From DASWED01 sp036394995 (GTDB taxonomy: Bacteria; Actinomycetota; UBA4738; JACQTL01), in contig DASWED010000107.1 of NCBI GenBank assembly GCA_036394995.1, positions 1-38,089 of the forward strand: DNA of 38,089 nucleotides, read 5' to 3'. A program made the translations under genes and the position numbers. A model generated the notes under the pieces. It saw only the letters and a list, made by a program, of their open reading frames with translations, did not search any database and was not told the origin of the DNA. This document shows, piece by piece, positions 24,489-33,487 of this stretch; the first letter of the stretch is position 1; every line of letters begins with the position of its first letter.

Positions 24489-26890
24489 TACTGGCCCGCT
24501 CCCTCGGCCGCGACCGTGGCCACCGCCGTGAGCCGCCCGGACAGCAGCGTGTTCGCCTGGAGGCCCGGCTGGTTGAACGGGACGAACGCCGTGCCGCGCG
24601 CGATCTCGGAGGAGACCCGGACCGGGAGCGACGCCGAGCCGGCCGGCGTGGAGACCGCCGCCCGGCCACCGTCGGCCAGGCCCAGCCGCTCGGCGTCGTC
24701 GGGATGGACCTCGACGAACGCGTCGTCCTCCAGGGCCGCCTTCAGGGCGCCGGCGGCGCGGGACAGCGTGCCCTCGTCCACCAGCAGCGGGTAGGTGAAC
24801 AGCAGGAGCCCGTCGCCGCCCGCCTCCCCCAGCGTCGCCCCGGTGGAGGAGCGCCCCAGCCCGGCGAGGTCCACCTGACGGGGCCGGAGGAGTTCGGCGC
24901 CCTCGCGCCGGAGGTGCTCGATCGAGGCGAACCCCATGTCGTGGCCGGCCACCTCGGACAGCTCCTGGAGGATCTGCCAGTCCGGACGGGAGAGGGGCAT
25001 GGGGCCTCGTACCGGCCGGATCCGCTGGGCCCGGCCCTCCCAGTTCGTGACCGTGCCGTCGCGCTCGATCCAGGCCGACGCCGGGAGGACGGCGTCGGCG
25101 TACGGGGCCATGGGTCCCGCCACCACGTCCTGGACCACCTTGTGTTCCACGTTCTCCAGGGCCCGCCGAGCCAGCGCGGCGTCCGGGAAGTCGCGGAGGA
25201 GGTCCACGCCCACCAGGAACAGCGTGTCGATCTCGCGCTTCGCCGCGGCCTCCAGGATGGCCTGCGTGTCGCGGCCCGGTTCCGCCGGCACCTGCGCGCC
25301 CCACACGCTCTCCACCTCGGCCCGTTCGCGCTCGTCGGCGACCCGCCGGCCCCCGGGCAGCAGCTCGGGGTGCATGCCGGCCCGCAACGCCCCCGCGTCG
25401 CCGGCCCGCCGGGCCACCAGCGCGAACTTGCCGCCATGCGCCGCAGCCAGCGCCACGGCCTGCGCGACCGCCCCCGGGCTCTCCGCCAAGCGCGACCCGG
25501 CCAGCACCACGACGGATCCCTCGGTCCCTTCCATGGCCTCGCGCATCCGCTCCACGCCCGGGGACGGCACGCCGAGGGCGCGTTCACCGGCCGCGGCCTC
25601 CAGCACGGACGCCTCCGCGCCGGGCGCCACCAGCACGTGCTCGCCCACGTCCCACAGCCGGGTCCGGCGGGGGTGGATCACGAACACCTTCGCCCCCCGC
25701 CCGGCCGCCTTGCGGATCCGGAGGTGCAGGATCGGGACCTCCTGCTCGGCGTCGAGCCCCGCCACCACGATGACCTTCGCCGCTTCCACGTCCGCGTTCG
25801 TCACGGGCATCCCGGACGCCTGGTGGGCCTCCGCGAGCAGGGGCATGTCGGCGAGCCGCGACCTCCGGTGGTCGATGTCGTTCGTCCCGAACGCCATCCG
25901 CGCCAGCTTCGACAGCGCGTACGCGTCCTCGTCGGCCAGCCGACCGCCGGCCAGGAACGCCACCCGCCCGTTCGACGTCCACCGGACGATCTCGGTAAAC
26001 ACCTCGCCGAACGAGACCGGCGTCAGGCCGGGTGTCCGCAGCAGCGGCGTCGTCACGCGGTCCGCGGAGTCCGGGAACTGGAACGCGAACCGGCCCTTGT
26101 CGCAGGTCCACAGGTCGTTCACGTCGGGGTTGTCGCGGGCCAGGTGGCGGACCACCTCGCCGCGCCGGAGGTCCACGCGGATGTTGCAGCCGGCCGAGCA
26201 GTGGTTGCACACGGAGTCCGCGGTCTTCAGGTCGAACGGCCGCGCCACGAACCGGTACGGCACGGACGTCAGGGCGCCCACCGGGCAGATCTGGATGGTG
26301 TTCCCGGAGAACGGCGAGCGGAAGTCCTCGCCCGGCGCGATGGCCACCTGCTCCGCCGCGCCGCGTTCGAACAGCTCGATGAAGCGGTCGCCGCTGATCT
26401 GGTCGCAGAACCGCGTGCAGCGGGCGCACAGCACGCACCGCTCGCGGTCCAGCGCCACCAGCGGCGAGAGGTACAGCGGCTTCTCGTAGACCCGCTTCGC
26501 CTCCCGGTACCTCGACTCCCCGGGGCCGAACGCCAGGGCCTGGTCCTGCAGCGGGCACTCCCCGCCCCGGTCGCAGATGGGGCAGTCCAGCGGGTGGTTC
26601 AGCAGGAGGAACTCCAGGTTCGCCACCTGGGCCTCGTGGGCCTGGTCGGAGGCATGCTGGGTGCGGACGATCATGTTCGGCCCCACCGGGGTGGTGCACG
26701 AGGTCATGAGCTTGCGCTGGCCCTCCACCTCCACGTAGCACTGCCGGCACGAGCCGGCCGGCTCGAGGTACGGGTGGTCGCAGAACCGGGGGATCTCGAT
26801 CCCCAGCTGCTCGGCCGCGCGGATGATGAGCGTGCCCGGCGGGACCGATATCTCCTTGCCGTCGATCGTGAGGGTGACGGGGCCGGTCAC
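24488..26890 (-). CDS. nuoG: NADH-quinone oxidoreductase subunit G, main operon
   Basis: 800 residues, the large iron-sulfur subunit. Visible ligands: [2Fe-2S] N1b C37, C48, C51, C65; N5 H99, C103, C106, C112; N4/N6-type motif C152, C155, C158 with C162 and C202; and the extra N7 motif C228-x2-C-x3-C-x27-C263, present only in some bacteria. The rest is a molybdopterin-oxidoreductase-like fold without expected Mo function. The GTG start overlaps the nuoF stop as GTGA. Confidence 0.95.
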   Translation of the reverse strand: MTGPVTLTIDGKEISVPPGTLIIRAAEQLGIEIPRFCDHPYLEPAGSCRQCYVEVEGQRKLMTSCTTPVGPNMIVRTQHASDQAHEAQVANLEFLLLNHPLDCPICDRGGECPLQDQALAFGPGESRYREAKRVYEKPLYLSPLVALDRERCVLCARCTRFCDQISGDRFIELFERGAAEQVAIAPGEDFRSPFSGNTIQICPVGALTSVPYRFVARPFDLKTADSVCNHCSAGCNIRVDLRRGEVVRHLARDNPDVNDLWTCDKGRFAFQFPDSADRVTTPLLRTPGLTPVSFGEVFTEIVRWTSNGRVAFLAGGRLADEDAYALSKLARMAFGTNDIDHRRSRLADMPLLAEAHQASGMPVTNADVEAAKVIVVAGLDAEQEVPILHLRIRKAAGRGAKVFVIHPRRTRLWDVGEHVLVAPGAEASVLEAAAGERALGVPSPGVERMREAMEGTEGSVVVLAGSRLAESPGAVAQAVALAAAHGGKFALVARRAGDAGALRAGMHPELLPGGRRVADERERAEVESVWGAQVPAEPGRDTQAILEAAAKREIDTLFLVGVDLLRDFPDAALARRALENVEHKVVQDVVAGPMAPYADAVLPASAWIERDGTVTNWEGRAQRIRPVRGPMPLSRPDWQILQELSEVAGHDMGFASIEHLRREGAELLRPRQVDLAGLGRSSTGATLGEAGGDGLLLFTYPLLVDEGTLSRAAGALKAALEDDAFVEVHPDDAERLGLADGGRAAVSTPAGSASLPVRVSSEIARGTAFVPFNQPGLQANTLLSGRLTAVATVAAEGAGQ

Positions 26891-28344
26891 GACCGCGCTC
26901 CGCGTTCGTCGAGGATGTCCGCCAGGGACACGTGCACCTCGCGCTCCTCCGCGTCCGGGAGCACGTCGGGGGCCGGCCCGGAGGGGGTCTGGTCACCGGC
27001 CTCGGTCTCCGTGCCGGCCCGGGCGAGGTCCGCGCCCGCCTCGCGGTGACCCGCCGCCGAGACCTCCTCCCGCTCCTTCAGCGGGCACCGGCCCAGCCGG
27101 ATGTGCTCCTCGTACTCCTCGGTGAAGAACTTCAGCGAGGACTGGATCGGCGAGACCGCGCCGTCGGCCAGCGCGCAGAACGCCTTGAACAGGATGTTCC
27201 CGGCGACGTCCTGCATGAGCGGCAGGTCGTCCGCGCGGCCGTACCCCAGCTCGATGCGCCGGAGGACCTTCGTCATCCACCACGTGCCCTCCCGGCACGG
27301 GGTGCACTTGCCGCAGGACTCGTGCGCGTAGAACTCGAGCATGCGGAGCGTGGTGTCCACCACGCAGTCCCGGTCGTCGAGCACGATCATGGCGGCGGTC
27401 CCCAGGAGCGACCCCGCCGCCTGCACCGACTCGAAGTCCATGTGGGTGTCGAGGTGCTCGGCGGTGAGGAACGGCGTGGAGGAGCCGCCGGGCGTCCACG
27501 CCTTCACGGTCCGGCCGTCGCGAACGCCGCCCGCGTACTCCTCGATGAGCTCGCGGGCCGGGGTCCCCATGGGGGCCTCGTAGTTCCCGGGTCGATTCAC
27601 CTTGCCGGACAGCGAGAACATCTTGGGGCCGGTGGACTTCTCCGTGCCGATCGAGGCGAACCAGTCGGCGCCGCGTTCGATGATGTGGGGGACGTTCGAC
27701 AGGGTCTCCACGTTGTTGATCGCGGTGGGGGCCATGTACGCGCCGGCCACCACGGGGAACGGGGGCCGGAGGCGGGGTTGCCCCCGGCGGCCCTCCAGCG
27801 AATCCAGGAGCGCGGTCTCCTCGCCGCAGATGTACGCCCCGGCGCCGCGGTGGATCACGATCTCCAGCTGGTAGTCGGTGCCGCCCACCTTCGTCCCGAC
27901 GAACCCCTTCTCGTATGCCTCGGCCAGGGCGCGTTCCAGGACCACGCCCGGGTACAGGAACTCGCCCCGCGTGTAGACGAACGCGGTGTGCGAGCGGATG
28001 GCGTAGGCCCCGATCACGATGCCCTCGATGAGCTGGTGGGGATCCCGTTCGACCAGCTCGCGGTTGTTGAACGTGCCGGGCTCGGACTCGTCGAAGTTCA
28101 CGACCATGTAGGTGGGCCTGCCGGTGTCCTGCGGCACGAACGCCCACTTCTGCCCCGTGGGGAAGCCCGCGCCGCCACGGCCGCGGAGGCCGCTGGCCTT
28201 GACCTCCTCGATCACGTCGTCGGGATCCATGGACAGGGCCTTCCTCAGGGCCCGGTAGCCGCCGGTCTTCAGGTAGCCGTCGATCGTGCGGGCCTCGGGG
28301 TTGGACCACCGCGCCGTGAGGACTGGCTCGAACTCAGGAGCCAT
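26887..28344 (-). CDS. nuoF: NADH-quinone oxidoreductase subunit F, main operon
   Basis: 485 residues, the NADH- and FMN-binding subunit. It has the Gly-rich NADH site GLRGRGGAGFPTG (about 52-64), the FMN region GAGAYICGEETALL, and the N3 cluster ligands C344, C347, C350 and C390. The ATG at 28344 (MAPEFEPVL) overlaps the nuoE end by 11 nt. The last ~60 residues form a polar extension rich in Glu/Ala that is not part of the usual fold. Confidence 0.95.
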   Translation of the reverse strand: MAPEFEPVLTARWSNPEARTIDGYLKTGGYRALRKALSMDPDDVIEEVKASGLRGRGGAGFPTGQKWAFVPQDTGRPTYMVVNFDESEPGTFNNRELVERDPHQLIEGIVIGAYAIRSHTAFVYTRGEFLYPGVVLERALAEAYEKGFVGTKVGGTDYQLEIVIHRGAGAYICGEETALLDSLEGRRGQPRLRPPFPVVAGAYMAPTAINNVETLSNVPHIIERGADWFASIGTEKSTGPKMFSLSGKVNRPGNYEAPMGTPARELIEEYAGGVRDGRTVKAWTPGGSSTPFLTAEHLDTHMDFESVQAAGSLLGTAAMIVLDDRDCVVDTTLRMLEFYAHESCGKCTPCREGTWWMTKVLRRIELGYGRADDLPLMQDVAGNILFKAFCALADGAVSPIQSSLKFFTEEYEEHIRLGRCPLKEREEVSAAGHREAGADLARAGTETEAGDQTPSGPAPDVLPDAEEREVHVSLADILDERGARS

Positions 28345-29077
28345 CGGCGTCCTCCTCGCGCTGGCCCTCGACTGGCTCCGGGTGTTCCGTCTGCTCTTCG
28401 GGGGCGCTGGTGCCTCGGCCACCTGAACTCTTGGTGGCGGGGGCGGACTCGGTCTCCCGCGTCGAGGTGGCCTCCGGAGTCCCGGGTCGCGCATCGCCGT
28501 TCGGCGGGGCGGGCCAGCCCTCCGGGGGGCCGAGGCCGGCGAGGATGCGGCAGGTTGCTTGGAGGTCGGGGGGGACGACGCCCTGCGTGGAGACCGGGGG
28601 GGTGCCGGATCTCAGGTGGTCAATGAGGTTGACCAATGCTTCCTCGGTCATCTTGGCGTAGTTGAGGAAGTTGACCTGGATGAGGGGGGCCTGGTCGCAG
28701 GCGCCGAGGCATTCTTCTTCGTGGAGGGTGATGGCGCCGTCGGGGGTGACGGTGTGGGCGTCGGGGCCGAGGGTCTGTTCGGCCTTCTCGTAGAGGTGTT
28801 TGGCGCCGAGGAGGGCGCAGCTGACGTTGGTGCAGATGGAGAGGACGTAGCGGCCGGCGGGGCGGAAGCGGAACATCGTGTAGAAGGTGGCCACGGCTTC
28901 GACCTCGGCGGTGCGGAGGTCGAGGAGCTCGCCGACCTCGCGCATGCCGTCGCGGGAGACGTGGCCCTCGGCCGACTGGACCAGGTACAGCAGGGGGAGC
29001 ATGGCGGAGCGGGGGTCGGGGTACCGGGCCTTGATCCGCTCGGCGTGCTCGCGCAGCTCGGCCGTGAGGACAGGCAT
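28334..29077 (-). CDS. nuoE: NADH-quinone oxidoreductase subunit E, main operon, with C-terminal extension
   Basis: 247 residues against about 160-180 usually. The thioredoxin-like [2Fe-2S] domain has ligands C82, C87, C123, C127 (CTNVSC and CLGAC). The last ~90 residues (from about 158) are Pro/Thr/Glu-rich, look disordered and end HPEPVEGQREED. The ATG overlaps the nuoD stop (TGATG). Codons in the middle (for example GAA-GCA-TTG and ATT) are slightly less GC-biased than the neighbours. Confidence 0.94.
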   Translation of the reverse strand: MPVLTAELREHAERIKARYPDPRSAMLPLLYLVQSAEGHVSRDGMREVGELLDLRTAEVEAVATFYTMFRFRPAGRYVLSICTNVSCALLGAKHLYEKAEQTLGPDAHTVTPDGAITLHEEECLGACDQAPLIQVNFLNYAKMTEEALVNLIDHLRSGTPPVSTQGVVPPDLQATCRILAGLGPPEGWPAPPNGDARPGTPEATSTRETESAPATKSSGGRGTSAPEEQTEHPEPVEGQREEDADGS

Positions 29078-30402
29078 CAGCGGTCGACCCCGCCCATCAC
29101 CGGGTCCATGCTGCCGACGCAGGCGATGACGTCGGCCACCAGGCCGCCCTCGACCATGGCCGGGAGCGATTGCAGGTTCACGAACGAGGGGTCGCGGACC
29201 CGGACCCGGTAGGGCCGGTTCCCGCCGTCGGAGACCACGTAGTAGCCCAGCTCGCCGCGGGGGGACTCCACGGCCTGGTACACCTCGCCGGCCGGGACCC
29301 GGATGCCCTGCGTCACCAGCTTGAAGTGGTTGATCAGGGCCTCCATGGACTCCTCCATGATGTGGGCCAGGTACCGGGGGTCGTTCCCGATGCCGTCGGG
29401 CCCCACCGAGAGGTGCCCGGGGAACCGGACCTTGGGGTCGTCCACCTTCACGTCTCCTTCGGGGAGGCGCTCCAGGCACTGGTCGACGATGAGGAGCGAC
29501 TGGCGCATCTCCTCGATCCGGACCTCGTAGCGCGCGTAGCAGTCGCCTGCCGTACGCGTGACCACGTCGAACTCGTAGTCCTCGTAGCCACCGTAGGGGT
29601 CGTCCCGGCGGACGTCGTACGGCACGCCGGCCGCGCGCAGGATGGGCCCGGTGGCGCCCAGGGCCAGCAGCGTCTCCTTCGGGACCACGCCCACGCCGCG
29701 GTTCCGTTCGAGCCAGATGGGGTTCTGGGAGAGCAGGTCCTCGTACTCGTCGATGCGTCCCGGCATCAGGTTCAGGAACGACCGCACGCGATCCGTTGCG
29801 CCGTCGGGGAGGTCCATGGCCAGGCCGCCGATCCGCATGTACGCGTGGTTCATGCGGAGGCCGCTCGCCATCTCGAAGATGTCGAGGATGACCTCGCGCT
29901 CCCGGAAGCCGTACAGCATCACGCTGATGGCGCCCAACTCGAGCGACAGGGTGGCCAGGGCGACCAGGTGGGAGGCGATCCGGTTCAGCTCGCAGAGCAT
30001 CACGCGGAGGACCCGGGCCCGGGGCGGCACCTCGATGCCCAGCAGGCGCTCGACGGCGGTGCAGTACGCCATCTCGTTGAAGAACGGGGCCAGGTAGTCC
30101 ATCCGGGTGACGAACGCGATGCCCTGCTGCCACGTCCGCCACTCGGTGTTCTTCTCGATCCCGGTGTGGAGGTACCCCACCACGGGACGGCACGACACCA
30201 CGCTCTCGCCATCCAGCTCGAGGACCATCCTGAGCACCCCGTGCGTCGAGGGGTGCTGGGGCCCCATGTTGATGAGCATGGTCTCCTCGCGGACGTCGCC
30301 GTGCTCCTCCCCCGGCAGGGAGGCCGGGGCATCGAACTCACGGCGCGTGTCGGAGAAGGGGTCCCTTCCGACCGGGGGGCTATCGCTCGGCTTTGCCGCC
30401 AT
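29077..30402 (-). CDS. nuoD: NADH-quinone oxidoreductase subunit D, main operon
   Basis: 441 residues, the 49-kDa subunit that forms the quinone head-group site with NuoB. Conserved GPQHPSTHGVLR and GYLHTGIEK are present, and the C-terminal GRGELGYY-type segment reads SPRGELGYYVVSDG. The ATG at 30402 has GGAG 7 nt upstream and lies 51 nt after nuoC. This is the only nuoD in the window, although two copies of nuoB, nuoC and nuoH are present. Confidence 0.96.
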   Translation of the reverse strand: MAAKPSDSPPVGRDPFSDTRREFDAPASLPGEEHGDVREETMLINMGPQHPSTHGVLRMVLELDGESVVSCRPVVGYLHTGIEKNTEWRTWQQGIAFVTRMDYLAPFFNEMAYCTAVERLLGIEVPPRARVLRVMLCELNRIASHLVALATLSLELGAISVMLYGFREREVILDIFEMASGLRMNHAYMRIGGLAMDLPDGATDRVRSFLNLMPGRIDEYEDLLSQNPIWLERNRGVGVVPKETLLALGATGPILRAAGVPYDVRRDDPYGGYEDYEFDVVTRTAGDCYARYEVRIEEMRQSLLIVDQCLERLPEGDVKVDDPKVRFPGHLSVGPDGIGNDPRYLAHIMEESMEALINHFKLVTQGIRVPAGEVYQAVESPRGELGYYVVSDGGNRPYRVRVRDPSFVNLQSLPAMVEGGLVADVIACVGSMDPVMGGVDR

Positions 30403-30453
30403 CCGCTCCGTGCTCCCTTCCGGCCTCGCTCTTGAGCCCCCCGGACCCCCGCA

Positions 30454-30951
30454 TCAGACGCTCCGCTCGTCCACCGGGGGGATGAACGCGCCCTTGTACT
30501 GGGTCCCGACCCCGCCCAGCGAGTAGTCCTTGCGCAGCGGGTACCCCTCCCAGTCGTCCGGCATGATGATCCGGCGGAGGTCCGGGTGGCCCTCGAACAC
30601 CACGCCGTAGAAGTCGAACACCTCGCGCTCCAGCCAGTTCGCCGCCGGGAACACGCCGGTCACGGTGGCGATCCGGGGCTCCTCCGATGCCAGCCCGGCC
30701 TTCACCCGGACCCGGTGGCCGTGCTGGAAGGAGAACAGGTGATAGGCCACCCAGAACCGGGGCTCGCGGTCGGGCCAGTCGGTGGCCGAGAGGTCGGCCA
30801 GCCAGACGAGCACCAGATCCGGCTCGTCCCGGAGCCACGAGAGCGCCGCCACCACCTCCTCCGCGTCGACCACGACGGTGACCTCGTCCCGCACCACGAT
30901 GACGTCGGGGAATCGGTCGCGAAGGCGGTGGGCCAGGGCCTGGACGTCCAC
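30454..30951 (-). CDS. nuoC: NADH-quinone oxidoreductase subunit C, main operon
   Basis: 165 residues with the signature WLEREVFDFYGVVFEGHPDL and EGYPLRKDYSLGG, ending GTQYKGAFIPP. The GTG start at 30951 shares one base with the nuoB stop (TAGTG). Its C-terminal end differs from that of the second-operon NuoC (SRVAKPWPG), indicating two separate lineages rather than a recent duplication. Confidence 0.93.
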   Translation of the reverse strand: MDVQALAHRLRDRFPDVIVVRDEVTVVVDAEEVVAALSWLRDEPDLVLVWLADLSATDWPDREPRFWVAYHLFSFQHGHRVRVKAGLASEEPRIATVTGVFPAANWLEREVFDFYGVVFEGHPDLRRIIMPDDWEGYPLRKDYSLGGVGTQYKGAFIPPVDERSV

Positions 30952-31556
30952 TACCTCAGGCGGCCCTTCGTCCGGATCTTCTCGTGGAGGCGGAGGATCC
31001 CGTACATCAGCATCTCCGGACGGGGCGGGCATCCGGGCACGTAGATGTCCACCGGCACGATGGTGTCGACCCCCTGGACCAGCGCGTAGTTCGTGAACAT
31101 CCCGCCGGCCGAGGCGCACACGCCCATCGAGATGACCCACTTCGGCTCGGGCATCTGGTCGTACACGTGGCGCAGGACCGGGGCCATCTTCTGCGAGACC
31201 CGGCCGGCCACGATCATCAGGTCGGCCTGCCGGGGCGAGGCCCGGAAGATCTCCATCCCCCACCGGGCCAGGTCGTAGTTCGCGGCGCCGCTGGCCATCA
31301 TCTCGATCGCGCAGCACGCCAGCCCGAACGTGACCCCCCACGTGGACTGCTTGCGGGCCCAGCTCACCCCGCGGTCGATGGTGGTCAGCAGGATCCCCCG
31401 GCGAACCTCCTCCTCGGTGGCGAGGTCGGCCCCGGACGGCCCGACGTCCACCGCGCCGGTGGCCCCGGTCACCCCCGGCACTCCGGCGGCCACGGCCGGG
31501 CGTCCCGACGGGCCCGTACGCCCGGTGGCGTTCCCGGGGATCCGCTCAACCGCCAC
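30951..31556 (-). CDS. nuoB: NADH-quinone oxidoreductase subunit B, main operon
   Basis: 201 residues. N2-cluster cysteines are present: the tandem pair in GLACCAIEM, one in MGVCASAGG and one in VPGCPPRPEM. The GTG start overlaps nuoA by 11 nt and yields an N-terminal leader of ~45 residues rich in Gly, Pro, Val and Thr, with a collagen-like rhythm (GVPGVTGATG). The true start could lie later in this leader, just before ATEEEVRRG. Confidence 0.93.
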   Translation of the reverse strand: MAVERIPGNATGRTGPSGRPAVAAGVPGVTGATGAVDVGPSGADLATEEEVRRGILLTTIDRGVSWARKQSTWGVTFGLACCAIEMMASGAANYDLARWGMEIFRASPRQADLMIVAGRVSQKMAPVLRHVYDQMPEPKWVISMGVCASAGGMFTNYALVQGVDTIVPVDIYVPGCPPRPEMLMYGILRLHEKIRTKGRLR

Positions 31557-32025
31557 GGTCGCCCTCCGTCGGCAGTGGCGCCGGCTGCTTCGGCGATGCT
31601 GACGCCAGTTGCGCGGCGAGGCGCCGGCGGAGGTCGGCCCGTTCGGCCTCCTCCCAGTCCAGGCCGCCCTTGCGCCACACGTACACGTAGGCCACGAACA
31701 CCAGCGCGATGAACACGGCCATCTCGACCAGCCCGAACACCCCCAGCTGGCGGAACGTCACGGCCCACGGGAACAGGAAGATCGTCTCGATGTCGAAGAC
31801 GATGAACAGCATCGCCACGATGTAGAACTTCACCGGGAACCGCTGCCCCCGGGGAAGGGCCTCCACCTCGATCCCGCTCTCGTACGGTGCCGCCTTGGGG
31901 CGGGTGGGCCGGCTCGGGCGGAGGAACGACGACGCCACCAGCGACAGCGTGGCGAACGCCGCCACCACGCCCGCGAGGAGCAGCACCGGGAGGTAGGCCG
32001 AGAGGTCGGCCACCAGGGCCGTCAT
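31546..32025 (-). CDS. nuoA: NADH-quinone oxidoreductase subunit A, main operon
   Basis: 159 residues with three helices. The TM1-2 loop reads YESGIE, with Ser where the second NuoA has Cys (YECG). TM2 has FIVFDIETIFLFPWA. It carries a polar C-terminal tail of ~35 residues. The ATG is 25 nt after the flavoprotein reductase stop, so both genes are almost certainly one transcript. Confidence 0.94.
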   Translation of the reverse strand: MTALVADLSAYLPVLLLAGVVAAFATLSLVASSFLRPSRPTRPKAAPYESGIEVEALPRGQRFPVKFYIVAMLFIVFDIETIFLFPWAVTFRQLGVFGLVEMAVFIALVFVAYVYVWRKGGLDWEEAERADLRRRLAAQLASASPKQPAPLPTEGDRGG

Positions 32026-32050
32026 CCCGCCGTTCCCTCAGCGCGCCCGT

Positions 32051-33469
32051 TCATGCCGCCGGCGAGATGGCCTCGAGCGCGGCGAACACCCTGTCGTGGA
32101 CGTCGCCCGCGGACCCGTCGCTCAGGTTTGCCATCATGCGCAGGGCGAACTGCATCAGCCACTCGCGGTGCAGCCCGTGCTTGGTGGCGAACGCCATGAT
32201 CCTGGGGTTCCCGATGGCCTTCACGAACACGTTCCCCATCCGGAAGTACTTGGCGTACCGCTGCCGGACGACCGTGGGATACATCTGGGCCAGCGCCGGC
32301 CGGTCCTTGGCCAGGGCCTCGAACGCCAGCTCGGCCGCGATCTGGCCGGTCTCCATGGCGTAGGAGATCCCCTCGCCGTTGAACGGGTTCACCAGACCGC
32401 CCGCGTCGCCCACCAGCAGCACTCCGGGCTGGGCCAGCGGGCGGCGGTTGAACCCCATGGGGAGCGGGCCGGACTTCACCGGACCGATGGCCGTGTCCTC
32501 GGTCAGCCCCCACTCGGCCGGCAGCATCTTCACGAAGATCTCGAACACCCGCCTGGCCGACAGGTCCTTGAACCCGTGGAACGTGTTCAGCAGGCCGGCG
32601 CCCACGTTCACGACCTCGTCGTCGATCGGGAAGATCCAGCCGTAGCCGGGCAGCAGCTTCGGGCCGTCCCACAGGTCCAGCCACGCCTCGAGCCACGGGA
32701 CCTGAGCCCTCGGCCAGCGGTAGTAGCGCCTCGCGGCGATCCCGAGCGGCCTCGTCGTGTCCCGGCGCACTCCCACCTGGCCCCCGAACCGCGACGACGC
32801 ACCGTCTGCGGCGATCACCAGTCTCGCTCGGATCGTTCTGGTGGGGCCGCCGGTGGGCTTTCGGGGGCGTTGGCCGTTGCCCTCGCTCTGCGTGTCGTGC
32901 GCCACCTCGGCCCCGGTGCTCTGCGGAGGGCGCTCCGCTCCTTCGCTCCGCTTCGCTTCGCTCAGAGCCCCCGCTGCCGCACCGGGGCCGACGCGCGCTC
33001 CGGTTCCCGCGAGCTCGCGGTCGGGCTCCATGGACCGGACCGTGGAACCGACCACCCATCCTCGATCCATCAGCGGAGCGGTTGCTTCCGTGCGTTCGTA
33101 GAGGGTGGCGCCGGCTTGTTGGGCTCGGTGGGCCAGGATCTCGTCGAAGTCGTGGCGGGTTCGGACCAGGCCGTAGCCGGGCCAGGAACTGAGGGCGGGC
33201 CAGGGGAGGTCGAGGATGCCGCGGCGGCCGTAGACGCGGAGGCCCTCCACGCGGACGAAGCCGGGGGCTTCGGTGTCGACGCCCATCTCGAGCATCGCCT
33301 TGACCCCGCGCGGAGTGAGGCCGTCGCCGCACACCTTCTCTCGCGGGAACGACGTTCGTTCGAGCAGGGCGACGTTCACCCCGTGGCGGGCCAGGTGGTA
33401 GGCGGCGGACGATCCCCCCGGGCCGGCCCCCACGACCAGGACGTCGAACCGCTCGTCCGGACTCGGCAA
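32051..33469 (-). CDS. geranylgeranyl reductase family FAD protein (menaquinone reductase-like)
   Basis: 472 residues. Motifs of the geranylgeranyl-reductase/MenJ flavoproteins are clear: GAGPGGSSA (14-22), the CGDG motif (47-50) and the C-terminal FAD segment GDAGGLVNPFNGEG. These enzymes saturate isoprenoid double bonds; the mycobacterial member MenJ acts on menaquinone. Position at the head of nuoA-N with a polyprenyl synthase after nuoN supports a menaquinone role (inference). The TTG start is supported by GAGGGAG about 6 nt upstream. A ~64-residue insertion (about 147-210) contains a palindromic repeat. A Rex-type operator lies 18 nt upstream of the start. Confidence 0.85.
   Translation of the reverse strand: MPSPDERFDVLVVGAGPGGSSAAYHLARHGVNVALLERTSFPREKVCGDGLTPRGVKAMLEMGVDTEAPGFVRVEGLRVYGRRGILDLPWPALSSWPGYGLVRTRHDFDEILAHRAQQAGATLYERTEATAPLMDRGWVVGSTVRSMEPDRELAGTGARVGPGAAAGALSEAKRSEGAERPPQSTGAEVAHDTQSEGNGQRPRKPTGGPTRTIRARLVIAADGASSRFGGQVGVRRDTTRPLGIAARRYYRWPRAQVPWLEAWLDLWDGPKLLPGYGWIFPIDDEVVNVGAGLLNTFHGFKDLSARRVFEIFVKMLPAEWGLTEDTAIGPVKSGPLPMGFNRRPLAQPGVLLVGDAGGLVNPFNGEGISYAMETGQIAAELAFEALAKDRPALAQMYPTVVRQRYAKYFRMGNVFVKAIGNPRIMAFATKHGLHREWLMQFALRMMANLSDGSAGDVHDRVFAALEAISPAA
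32918..32968. repeat. palindromic GCTCC/GCTTC-rich element inside the reductase gene
   Basis: The stretch is bounded by GCTCTG (32918-32923) and CAGAGC (32963-32968). Inside are a 6-bp hairpin GCGGAG-GGCG-CTCCGC (32923-32938) and a run of CGCTCC/CGCTTC units. It is translated in frame as part of a low-complexity insertion (LSEAKRSEGAERPPQ). This looks like a REP-type repeat captured inside a gene; other copies in the genome were not searched. Confidence 0.45.
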
Positions 33470-33487
33470 GAACGCTCCCTCAGCCGC

